Position numbers and translations under genes: made by a program | Notes under the pieces: generated by a model | What the model was told of the DNA's origin: nothing | The model's database searches: none | The model's input: the letters and a program-made list of their open reading frames with translations, nothing else | Shown: positions 31,700-38,565 of the stretch, piece after piece | Numbering within the stretch: the stretch's first letter is position 1 | Layout: each line of letters opens with the position of its first letter | Assembly: GCA_964482495.1 (NCBI GenBank) | Contig: CAYZXS010000013.1 | Location: 14,647-78,646, forward strand | DNA from: J029 sp964482495 | GTDB taxonomy: Bacteria > Planctomycetota > UBA1135 | Length of the DNA: 64,000 nt | Direction: 5' to 3'

Positions 31700-33655
31700 T
31701 CAGGGCTCTAGCAGCTCAAGGACTCCGCGCCGGCCGCGCTCCACCGCTTCCTGGGCGAAGTCTAGCCCGAGCATCTGCATCACCAGCGAGGTGATCTCCC
31801 ACGGGTGGGTGGTCGCCTTGCGCGCGTCGTCGCCGTTGGTGTTGACCACCGCGCGGTCGGCGCCCTGCTCGATCAGGTGCCGAGCGGTGTCGACCCGGCC
31901 GAGGAAGGCGGCGCCGATCAGCGCCGAGGTGCCGTCGAGGTTGAGGCCGTCGAGCTCGGCGCCGCGGGCCAGCAGCAGCTTCAAGAGCTCCAGGTCCCCG
32001 GCCGCCGCGGCAGAGAACAGCGGCGTCGTGCCGAGCACTGCCTCCCGCTGGTTCGGGTCGGCGCCGGCGTCGAGCAGTCCGCGGACCTGCTCGAGGTCCC
32101 CCTCCTTCAGCGCCGGCCACAGGTCAGGAGCCGGCTCCTCCTCCTCCTCCTCTTCGCCGATGTAGCCGAGCTCGCGCAGCTCCTCGAGCACCGCCTCGTC
32201 CATCTCCTCCTCCGCCTGGGCCGCCGGTCGTTGCTCCGGGGTCGGGTGCGCCGCCTGGAAGGCGAGGACCTTGGCCTCGAACTCCCGCACCAGCTCGGGG
32301 TGTTCGCCGGCCAGGTTCCGGCGCTCGCGCGGGTCGGCCTCGAGGTCGTAGAGCTCGAAGCGCGGCTTCTCGATCATCTGCGAGCTGAGCTCGTTGAGGA
32401 TGAACTTCCACTTGCCGGCGCGCAGGCTGGTCATGACCCCCGAGCCTTGGCCCATCAGGCGGACCACCGGATCCTCGCGGTGCTGGGAGTAGATCTCCGT
32501 CGCCGCGGTCGCCTCGCCGCGCATCAGCGGCACCAGGCTCCTCCCCTGCAGGCCGGCCGGCGCCTCGACCCCGAGCAGCTCGCACAGGGTCGGGTAGAGG
32601 TCGAGCGAGCGCACCGGCGCGGCGATCCGTTGGCCGCCCTCGACCAACCCCGGCGCGTAGATCATCAGCGGCACGCGCACCATCTCGTCATAGAGCGAGT
32701 AGCCGTGGCAGGTGCCGCCGTGGTCGAAGAACTCCTCGCCGTGGTCCGAGGTGAACACGAACACGAAGTCCTCGCCCCAGCCGTCCTGCTGCAGGCGGTC
32801 CCAGAGCAGCTGCATCTGGTCGTCGTTGGCCAGGATGTCGGCGTCGTAGCAGTCGCTGGCGTGCTCGATGAAGGAGGCGGCGTCGATGCCGGTGCGGTCG
32901 AAATTGTCCTGGGTCACGTAGAGCCCCGGGATCGGCGGCCGGCTGGCCAGGAGCTCCCGCCACTCCTCGCGGAACTGCTCGTGCCGCGCCGGGTCGGCGA
33001 ACTCCTCCAGGTACTGCGGCTCGGGTTCGTACTCCTCGTGCGGGTCGACCGAGTGCAGGTAGAGCAGCATCGGCCACTGGCCGCGGCCGCGGTCCATCCA
33101 GGCGAAGACCTCCTCGTTGAGCTTGGCCGCCGATCCGCTGGCGAAGCGGATCGGGTCGCCCTGGTTGATCCCGGTCGACTCGACGAAGTGGTCGAAGCCC
33201 TGGGCGTAGTTCGACAGCAAGCCGCCCATGACGATGTTGGTGGAGAAGCCGGCGGTGAACCAGCCGTGCTCCTGAAGCTGCTCGGGCCAGGTCTGGAAGC
33301 GGTCGTCGAGCCGCTGGTCGAGCTTGTAGATGCCTGTCGTCGACGGGTACTGCGAGCTCAGCATCGAGGCCATCGACGGCTTGGTCCACGCCGCCTGGGC
33401 GTAGCAGCTCTCGAAGACCACCGCCCGCTCGGCCAGCCACTCGAGGAAGGGCGTGGTCGGCCGCTCGTAGCCGCGGTAGCTCAGCCGGTCATCGCGGCAG
33501 GTGTCCATCAGGTAGAAGACGACGCTGGGCGGCCGCTCGGCGGCGGCGGCGCCCTCGGGCGGCAGCGGATCAGGGCCCTGCGCGGCCGCCAGGGGCAGGC
33601 AGGAGGCGGCGGCGCAGATCAGCGCGGTCCAGCAGCGGAGGGAGGGGGATCGCAT
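31700..33655 (-). CDS. Secreted sulfatase-like (alkaline-phosphatase fold) protein fused to ankyrin repeats
   Basis: 651 residues with a signal peptide (MRSPSLRCWTALICAAASCLPLAAA). Residues 40-440 are a sulfatase-like hydrolase. The first metal Asp is D51 (FYLMDTCRDD), the second site is FTSDHGEEFFDHG, and the substrate section YDLEADPRERRNLA is typical. The nucleophile position reads AAWTKPSMASM, so T91 replaces the Cys/Ser of the formylglycine signature C/S-x-P-S-R and Met95 replaces its Arg. True sulfatase activity is therefore unlikely; Thr is the nucleophile in phosphoglycerol and phosphoethanolamine transferases of this superfamily. After an acidic linker, residues 550-640 form ankyrin repeats (GLLDAGADPNQREAVLGTTP, LLKLLLARGAELDGLN, HLIEQGADRAVVN). 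The frame opens at 33727, but the signal fixes 33655. Confidence 0.82.
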   Translation of the reverse strand: MRSPSLRCWTALICAAASCLPLAAAQGPDPLPPEGAAAAERPPSVVFYLMDTCRDDRLSYRGYERPTTPFLEWLAERAVVFESCYAQAAWTKPSMASMLSSQYPSTTGIYKLDQRLDDRFQTWPEQLQEHGWFTAGFSTNIVMGGLLSNYAQGFDHFVESTGINQGDPIRFASGSAAKLNEEVFAWMDRGRGQWPMLLYLHSVDPHEEYEPEPQYLEEFADPARHEQFREEWRELLASRPPIPGLYVTQDNFDRTGIDAASFIEHASDCYDADILANDDQMQLLWDRLQQDGWGEDFVFVFTSDHGEEFFDHGGTCHGYSLYDEMVRVPLMIYAPGLVEGGQRIAAPVRSLDLYPTLCELLGVEAPAGLQGRSLVPLMRGEATAATEIYSQHREDPVVRLMGQGSGVMTSLRAGKWKFILNELSSQMIEKPRFELYDLEADPRERRNLAGEHPELVREFEAKVLAFQAAHPTPEQRPAAQAEEEMDEAVLEELRELGYIGEEEEEEEPAPDLWPALKEGDLEQVRGLLDAGADPNQREAVLGTTPLFSAAAAGDLELLKLLLARGAELDGLNLDGTSALIGAAFLGRVDTARHLIEQGADRAVVNTNGDDARKATTHPWEITSLVMQMLGLDFAQEAVERGRRGVLELLEP

Positions 33656-33716
33656 GGGGAGGACTGCGCCCTGGTGGGCGCGCGCATTCGCTGGAATCCG
33701 GCGGAGGCCGGCGCAT

Positions 33717-33998
33717 TCAGCCGGCATCCTGGGGCTGCTGACGCCGCCAGTGCCGCTCCATCCAGTTCCACATCGCCATGCCCCAGAGGACGCCGGCGAG
33801 CGGGAACAGGCTCAGCCCGAGGGCGATGTACAGCCACGGCGAAGGCGCCGAGCCGATCAGGCTCATCAAGCCCGCCCAGACGAGGCCGGTCGTCACTCCC
33901 CAGCCGAGCATGCCGTAGCGGAGGACATAGCGGAGCCGCCCATCGGCGCGGATGCGCTCCCAGCGGGCCAGTCGTCGATCGCGGTCGGTGTCTGCCAT
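33717..33998 (-). CDS. Small two-helix membrane protein
   Basis: 93 residues. A basic N-terminal stretch (DRDRRLARWERIRADGRLRY) is followed by two membrane helices (GMLGWGVTTGLVWAGLMSLI and LYIALGLSLFPLAGVLWGMA) and a basic tail. Family not recognised. TAGGCT overlapping the stop codon of the upstream methyltransferase lies eight bases before ATG 33998, so the gene may have its own leaderless transcript. The gap to that gene is 11 bases. Confidence 0.7.
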   Translation of the reverse strand: MADTDRDRRLARWERIRADGRLRYVLRYGMLGWGVTTGLVWAGLMSLIGSAPSPWLYIALGLSLFPLAGVLWGMAMWNWMERHWRRQQPQDAG

Positions 33999-34009
33999 AT
34001 CCGTTCAGC

Positions 34010-34780
34010 CTACGGCCTCCGCGCCACGATGCACCACAGCCGGTGCATCACCCGCAGCGGCTCGGGGTGCTCGCGCGCCAGCAGCTCCTGCAGCGCGGCG
34101 TCGAAGCGCTCGACCTCGCCGGCGGGAAGGCCGCCCGAGCCGACGCCGTTGCAGGTGCGGATGCGGCCGCGCCAGCGGGCGTGGCTGAACTCCTCCTCGT
34201 GGTGCAGGCAGAACTGCTCGACCAGCGGGAAGCCGGCGGCGACCAGCTCGTCGATGCGTTCGGGGTACATGCCCGACTCGCCGGCCTTGGACCAGCCTGG
34301 ATGGAAGTCGAGCACCAGCCGTTCGGTGTCGCGCGCGACGTCGCTGCGGGAGGCCAGGTAGGAGTAGTCGGCGACCACCAGCAGTCCGCCCGGACGGAGC
34401 ACGCGGCGCGCCTCGGCCAGCACCGCGGGGGCATCGAACCAGTGCCAGCACTGGCCGGCGGTGACCAGGTCGAAGGAGGAGTCGGTGGCCTCCAGCCGCT
34501 CGGCGCAGCCGACCGCGAAGTGGGCGCGGTCGGCCAGACCGCGCGCGGTCGCGGCCTCGACGGCGGCCTCGACCTGGCCCGGCGCGATGTCCACGCCGAG
34601 GACCTCCGCGCCGCACGCGGCCAGCTCCAGCGCGATCACGCCCGGGCCGGTGGCGAGGTCCAGCGCCCGCGCGCCCTCGAGCGGCAGCAGCCCTCCGAGC
34701 CGGCGGTAGAAGGGCGGCGGGAAACCCGGCCGGTGCTCGGTGTAGTCTCCGCTGTGGCGGCCGAAGTCGATGCTGGTCAT
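34010..34780 (-). CDS. SAM-dependent methyltransferase (UbiE/type 11-like)
   Basis: 256 residues. Opens with FGRHSGDYTEHRPGFPPPFY, then motif I ALDLATGPGVIALELA, GVDIAPGQVEAA, CAERLEATDSSFDLVTAGQCWHW cut by the type 11 signature DLVTAGQ-x-W-HWF, and RRVLRPGGLLVV. This matches small-molecule methyltransferases with the TAGQA/CWHWF signature; the substrate is unknown. The in-frame GTG at 34789 is possible. ATG 34780 is preferred because a TATCCT hexamer ends nine bases before it. Confidence 0.85.
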   Translation of the reverse strand: MTSIDFGRHSGDYTEHRPGFPPPFYRRLGGLLPLEGARALDLATGPGVIALELAACGAEVLGVDIAPGQVEAAVEAATARGLADRAHFAVGCAERLEATDSSFDLVTAGQCWHWFDAPAVLAEARRVLRPGGLLVVADYSYLASRSDVARDTERLVLDFHPGWSKAGESGMYPERIDELVAAGFPLVEQFCLHHEEEFSHARWRGRIRTCNGVGSGGLPAGEVERFDAALQELLAREHPEPLRVMHRLWCIVARRP

Positions 34781-34789
34781 GCGCGGCAC

Positions 34790-34795
34790 AGGATA
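34790..34795 (-). promoter_or_regulatory. TATCCT -10 of the methyltransferase gene
   Basis: Minus-strand TATCCT nine bases before ATG 34780. No Shine-Dalgarno sequence is present. Confidence 0.4.
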
Positions 34796-34957
34796 ACCAG
34801 CAGCGAATCGGGGATCCGCCCAGCGCCCGCTCTGGCACGCCTGGTCCGCGTTCGCTCAGCGCTCCGTGGCCTCGCCGCTCATCTGGCGTTCGTACGCCGC
34901 CTCGTCCAGGTGCCCCGGGGAGGACGCGACCAAGCCGTCGGCGCTGAAGGTCCGCTC

Positions 34958-35635
34958 CTAGGGGTGCGCTCGCGCCGACGGCACGGCGCAGCCGACGATC
35001 GCCGGCGCTTCCTGGATCAGGGAGTCGTCGCGCAGCGCCTCGACCATGAACAACGCGAAGTCGACGCGCCGGGTCTTGTTGCTGGCGAGCACCGGGTCGC
35101 CGACGTGGCGGCTCCACCGCGGCAGGCCCTGGCTCTCGCCCTCCTCGGGGTCGCTGCCGCGCACCACGGTCCAGCGACGGTCGCTGGCGAAGACCCGGCG
35201 GCAGGCCTCGACCTGGTCGTCGATGTCCGCGAAGCGCAGCCACCGGGCGAGCTTGCTGAAGACCGCGATCATCCAGCGGAAGCGGCGTGAGTAAACGTCC
35301 TGGCCGTCGCGGCTGATGTGCCAGCCGCAGGAGAAGACCAGCCGGGCATCGGGGTCGGCGAAGTCGAGCACGGCCTGGGCGGTGCCGGTCGAGTACTGCT
35401 GCACGCCCCACGGCACCAGCACCGTGAGCACGCCGTCGCAGCCGGCCAGCGCGCGCTGGACCACCTCGCGGTCGTTCGTGTCGCCGGGGTGGATCGTGAC
35501 GCGGCCGCGGAACTCGTCCAGCTTGCCGACGCTCTGCTCGCGGCAGACGCCGACCACCTCGTGGCCGCGCTCGAGGAGGTGGCGAACCATGTACCGCCCG
35601 AGCTTGCCCGAGGCACCGATGACGCAGACCTTCAT
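34958..35635 (-). CDS. NmrA-like NAD(P)-binding epimerase/reductase
   Basis: 225 residues, an atypical short-chain dehydrogenase. The dinucleotide motif is VIGASGKLGRYMV at the N-terminus. Other segments are HPGDTNDREVVQRALAGCDG and FSCGWHISRDG, where the catalytic Tyr-x3-Lys is absent as in NmrA-type sensors. The C-terminal half carries RWTVVRGSDPEEGESQG. After the TAG stop the same frame continues open for 33 coding-looking codons (ERTFSADGLVASSPGHLD...) to a TGA at 34856, so a longer ancestral C-terminus is possible. It lies six bases after the ABM gene, so the two form an operon. Confidence 0.78.
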   Translation of the reverse strand: MKVCVIGASGKLGRYMVRHLLERGHEVVGVCREQSVGKLDEFRGRVTIHPGDTNDREVVQRALAGCDGVLTVLVPWGVQQYSTGTAQAVLDFADPDARLVFSCGWHISRDGQDVYSRRFRWMIAVFSKLARWLRFADIDDQVEACRRVFASDRRWTVVRGSDPEEGESQGLPRWSRHVGDPVLASNKTRRVDFALFMVEALRDDSLIQEAPAIVGCAVPSARAHP

Positions 35636-35641
35636 GGCGCC

Positions 35642-35986
35642 CTATTCCACACCCGCGAACAGGTCGCGAACAGGCTCCAGCAGCAGCGGCTCCTCGGCGT
35701 GCTCGATGGCCGCTCGCATGGCCTGCGCCGCGGCGACGACCTCGGCGCCCTCCCCAGGGCCGAGGGCCTGCGACCGCTGCCAGGTCTCCTGGTCCGGCCA
35801 CTGGGCGTAGGCGGTCCAGACGCCGTCCTCGCCGCGGTGCAGCCGCGAGCCGAGGCCGCCGCGCTCGGCGCGGATCATCCGGGTGGCGGTCTCCCAGGCC
35901 TGGAGGAAGGCCTGCTCCTGCCCGGCGCGCAAGCGCCAGCGGTAGAGCACGACGAAGCCGGGGGTGGCAGGCGCGGGGGCGGTCAC
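35642..35986 (-). CDS. Antibiotic-biosynthesis-monooxygenase-like (ABM) domain protein
   Basis: 114 residues from GTG 35986. A ferredoxin-like single-domain protein with GFVVLYRWRLRAGQEQAFLQ, GGLGSRLHRGEDG and WTAYAQWPDQETWQRS, the pattern of ABM or dabb-like proteins. These are cofactor-free monooxygenases or heme-handling proteins; the function here is unknown. It is upstream of the NmrA-like gene in the same operon. The frame extends further upstream but composition and start context favour 35986. Confidence 0.68.
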   Translation of the reverse strand: MTAPAPATPGFVVLYRWRLRAGQEQAFLQAWETATRMIRAERGGLGSRLHRGEDGVWTAYAQWPDQETWQRSQALGPGEGAEVVAAAQAMRAAIEHAEEPLLLEPVRDLFAGVE

Positions 35987-36036
35987 GCCTATCTCTAGGA
36001 CAGGATCGGTCCGGCAGAAGCGAGCATTCGCGGGAG

Positions 36037-36102
36037 GTGGCGCTCCGCTCGACGTCGCTGTCTTCGCCGCGCATCCTCGACCTCGGCTGCGGGGCCGGCC
36101 AG
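36037..36102 (+). pseudogene. Possible 5' remnant of a methyltransferase gene
   Basis: 22 codons on the + strand read VALRSTSLSSPRILDLGCG and AGQL, a textbook methyltransferase motif I. The gene-like reading is cut exactly where the convergent endonuclease gene ends (36103). Too short to be sure. Confidence 0.3.
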
Positions 36103-37002
36103 CTACCGCTCCTTCGTGGTGCGGAGCGGACGCTCGGAGGTGGCCGGCGCCTCCAGCTCGACGATCACCGGGTAGTGGTCGGAGATCGTGTCGAGCACCG
36201 GGCCGCGGGCGATCGTGCCCGAACGCGAGCCGCGCGCCAGCTCCGGATCGGCGAACACGAAGTCGATCCGGTAGCGCTTCGTCTCCAGCTCCGCCAGGTC
36301 CCGGCTCCAGCGCGGGATCGTGACCGGGGAGGGGCAGGACACCTTCGCCGACGGGTCGTGCTTGTGGCTGAGGTCGACGAAGCCGAGCGCCTCGACCTGG
36401 TCGACGAACTCGGAGTCCGGCTCCCGCCCGGTCGCGTGCTGGCGCAGGAAGTCGGCGTCCTTGGGCGAGGTGCCGTTGAAGTCGCCGAGCACGACCACGG
36501 CCTCGCCGCGGTCGAGCAGCGGCTGGACCCGCTGCAGGATCCGCGCCACCTCCTCGCCCTTGCCCGGCCAGAAGTGGACCACGAAGAAGTGGATGCCGGC
36601 GGTGCGGGCGTGGAGGAAGCCGTGGTGGAATCCCTCGGATCGGCGCTCGAGCACTCGGATCGGCCAGCGCGAGCTGAGCCCGACCGGGAAGCCGCTCTCC
36701 TTGTGGGTGACCGCGTGGAGGTGGCCCCAGCCGCGCGCGGCCGCCGTCAGCTCCTCGCCGGTGAAGCCGTTCAATTCCTGGAGGGCGACGACGTCGGGCT
36801 GTTGGGCCGCCAGCCACTCGGTGGCGGCGCCGAGGGTCTCGCCGCCCTGGAAGCCGTAGAGCACGTTCCAGTTGATGATCTTCAGCGGCGGCTCCGGCGG
36901 TCCTGATCGCCCGCTCGCGGCGCAGGCGCCGAGGAGCAGGGCCGCGAGCAGGAGGAGCGGTCGGGACCAGGCGTGGGGGAGCGGAAGGGGGGCTGAAGTC
37001 AT
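36103..37002 (-). CDS. Endonuclease/exonuclease/phosphatase-family lipoprotein
   Basis: 299 residues. The N-terminus is a lipoprotein signal with lipobox LLGAC. The EEP domain follows: INWNVLYGF (metal Asn), VVALQELNGF (metal Glu), FFVVHFWPGKG, VVLGDFNGTSPKDADFL (Asp/Asn), YRIDFVFADP and ISDHYPVIVEL (catalytic Asp-His). All metal and catalytic positions are intact, so it should be an active Mg-dependent phosphodiesterase. Being lipid-anchored outside the cytoplasm, it may act on nucleic acids or phospholipid head groups. ATG 37002 gives the best signal. Confidence 0.83.
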   Translation of the reverse strand: MTSAPLPLPHAWSRPLLLLAALLLGACAASGRSGPPEPPLKIINWNVLYGFQGGETLGAATEWLAAQQPDVVALQELNGFTGEELTAAARGWGHLHAVTHKESGFPVGLSSRWPIRVLERRSEGFHHGFLHARTAGIHFFVVHFWPGKGEEVARILQRVQPLLDRGEAVVVLGDFNGTSPKDADFLRQHATGREPDSEFVDQVEALGFVDLSHKHDPSAKVSCPSPVTIPRWSRDLAELETKRYRIDFVFADPELARGSRSGTIARGPVLDTISDHYPVIVELEAPATSERPLRTTKER

Positions 37003-37019
37003 GGAGCGGGGGCGGCAGC

Positions 37020-37382
37020 TCAGGAGTCGTCGGCGGAGGCGCTCAGCAGCAGGAGGACAGCGGACCAGAACAGGAGCCAGGCTCCGGTCGCCGCGACCGC
37101 CGCCCTCGCCAGCCAGATCATCCTGTCGTCGACCGGACGATCTCGCAGCCGGTCCCGCTTCGCCGCGACCAGGTAGAGCGCCGCCGCGACCAGGCAGCCC
37201 AGCACCGCGAGCAGCTGCGTCAGGTGCCAGAAGGCCTCCGGCCACTGCTTCGCCTCGGCGAGCAGGATGCCGCCGACGCAGGCGAGGGCGTAGGCGCCGC
37301 AGGCGAGGAAGGCCCGGCCGAGCGTGGTGGTGCGGAGGGGGAACAAGATCGGGGAGGCGGTCAGCGGGGCGTCGGAGACCAT
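37020..37382 (-). CDS. Small multipass membrane protein
   Basis: 120 residues. Three hydrophobic helices: FLACGAYALACVGGILLA, LTQLLAVLGCLVAAALYLV and AAVAATGAWLLFWSAVLLLL. Family unknown. Its start overlaps the end of the next upstream membrane protein gene by 22 bases and its stop is 17 bases before the endonuclease start, so the three likely form an operon. Confidence 0.6.
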   Translation of the reverse strand: MVSDAPLTASPILFPLRTTTLGRAFLACGAYALACVGGILLAEAKQWPEAFWHLTQLLAVLGCLVAAALYLVAAKRDRLRDRPVDDRMIWLARAAVAATGAWLLFWSAVLLLLSASADDS

Positions 37383-37825
37383 GCAGCCGCGCGGAGGCGC
37401 CGTTGGATGGCGGTGACCAGGACCGCCGCGAGCAGGCAGGGGGTGCCGATGAGGACGCCCAAGCCGGCCGCTGCCCGCAGCGTGGCCTGCGCCGCCGTGC
37501 CGTACTGCGCGATCGCGACCTCGTCGGTGAGCGGCCAGTGACCGCCGGCGTAGCGAAGGCAGACGATCGTCACCACCGCTGCGAGCGCCGCGAGGCCGCC
37601 GCCGCAGCCGGCGACCAGCACCCTCCGGGTGGGAGCTGCGAGGGCACCGACCACCCCCAAGACGAAGCCCGCCGCGGTCGGCCACCTCGCGTGGGTGTAG
37701 CCCTCCGTCATGCCCAGGCCCACCAGGGAGCCGAGGAGCAAGCCGCCGCACCCCAGGACGATGACGGGCCAGGGCCTCCTCGGGCTAGGTTCCGTCGTCG
37801 GTCTCGAAGTGCAGGCAGGTCTCAT
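37361..37825 (-). CDS. Multipass membrane protein, unknown
   Basis: 154 residues with four hydrophobic segments (VIVLGCGGLLLGSLVGLG, AAGFVLGVVGALAA, VAGCGGGLAALAAVVTIVCL, LRAAAGLGVLIGTPCLLAAVLV). The ATG at 37825 lies inside the reading of an ABM gene fragment (37786-38003), so the true start may be further in. No function can be given. Confidence 0.55.
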   Translation of the reverse strand: MRPACTSRPTTEPSPRRPWPVIVLGCGGLLLGSLVGLGMTEGYTHARWPTAAGFVLGVVGALAAPTRRVLVAGCGGGLAALAAVVTIVCLRYAGGHWPLTDEVAIAQYGTAAQATLRAAAGLGVLIGTPCLLAAVLVTAIQRRLRAAAWSPTPR

Positions 37826-38003
37826 CCCAACGGCTGAGGACCGCTCGCGCGGCGTCCGGAAGATAGCACCGTGCGGAGTCCGCGCCTTGCAGCGCGATGA
37901 TGAGCAGCAGCGAGTCGAAGGTCATGATCGACATGAACTCCACCTCTCCGTCCTGCTCACGAGAGAGGAGCTCGAGGCTCCGGTACCCCGGGATCCGCTT
38001 CGC
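37786..38003 (-). pseudogene. 3' fragment of an ABM-family gene
   Basis: About 72 codons read IPGYRSLELLSREQ, EVEFMSIMTFDSLLLIIALQ, and RAVLSRWDETCLHFE to a TAG at 37786. This is the C-terminal two thirds of a small ABM monooxygenase-like protein (pattern IPG-x-RG...EVEF-x-T-x-W-S-L...LLRWDE-x-H-E). The 5' end is missing. The fragment begins in frame immediately after the TAG stop of the NTF2-like lipoprotein gene, which suggests a deletion junction. Confidence 0.5.
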
Positions 38004-38516
38004 CTACTCCGCCGGAATCGGAGTGGCGACATAGGAGGCGCTGAGGAATCTCCAGCTCCCGTCCTCCTTGATCAGGGTGAAGTAGTCGATGTTGCGCGAG
38101 CGGGCCACGTCGTCCCGGATCAAGGTGGCGTCCGCCCGGACGAAGGCCAGTCCTCCCCGTTCGACGTGAACGGCGTAGTGGGAGACCGGCTCCCGATACG
38201 GGGAGGGGTCGGTCTGGGCCTCCAGGATCGAATAGAAGTCCTCGAAGGCATAGGTCTTGGATCGCCACGCTCCGTCGACGAGGTGGATCGAGCCGATGCT
38301 GGCGTGCGGCGCGAACATGGGGGGCAGGGCCTCGAGATCGTGGCTCCCGATGGCCACCAGGAAGCGCTCCACGACGGCCTTCACGGCCGCCTCCTCGGCG
38401 AGGATCGCGGGGTCGGCCGCCTCGGTCCGCCCGCCCTCGCGAGGGGCCGGCGGCGGCGGCGATTGGCAGGAAGCGAGGAGGGCGACGCCCAGCGTCATCA
38501 GGGTCAGGCGGTTCAT
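38004..38516 (-). CDS. SnoaL/NTF2-like domain lipoprotein
   Basis: 170 residues. Lipoprotein signal MNRLTLMTLGVALLASC with lipobox LLASC, a Pro-rich spacer, then an NTF2-like cone fold (AVKAVVERFLVAIGSHDLEA, MFAPHASIGSIH, DYFTLIKEDGSWRFLSASY). Members bind or isomerise small hydrophobic ligands; the role is unknown. The TAG stop is followed in the same frame by a fragment of an unrelated ABM gene. GC looks lower than in the core genes. Confidence 0.75.
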   Translation of the reverse strand: MNRLTLMTLGVALLASCQSPPPPAPREGGRTEAADPAILAEEAAVKAVVERFLVAIGSHDLEALPPMFAPHASIGSIHLVDGAWRSKTYAFEDFYSILEAQTDPSPYREPVSHYAVHVERGGLAFVRADATLIRDDVARSRNIDYFTLIKEDGSWRFLSASYVATPIPAE

Positions 38517-38565
38517 GGGCTTGGCTCGGTTGGGGGTGCCTCTACCGGGGCACCAGGCGGAGCCC

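Noticed and set aside
34958..38006. TAG recoding as an amino acid
   Set aside because: Two genes are followed by in-frame coding-like sequence after TAG, but many intact genes here (argR, the 4996 gene, the FG-GAP gene, the hybrid kinase) end at TAG, so recoding is unlikely.
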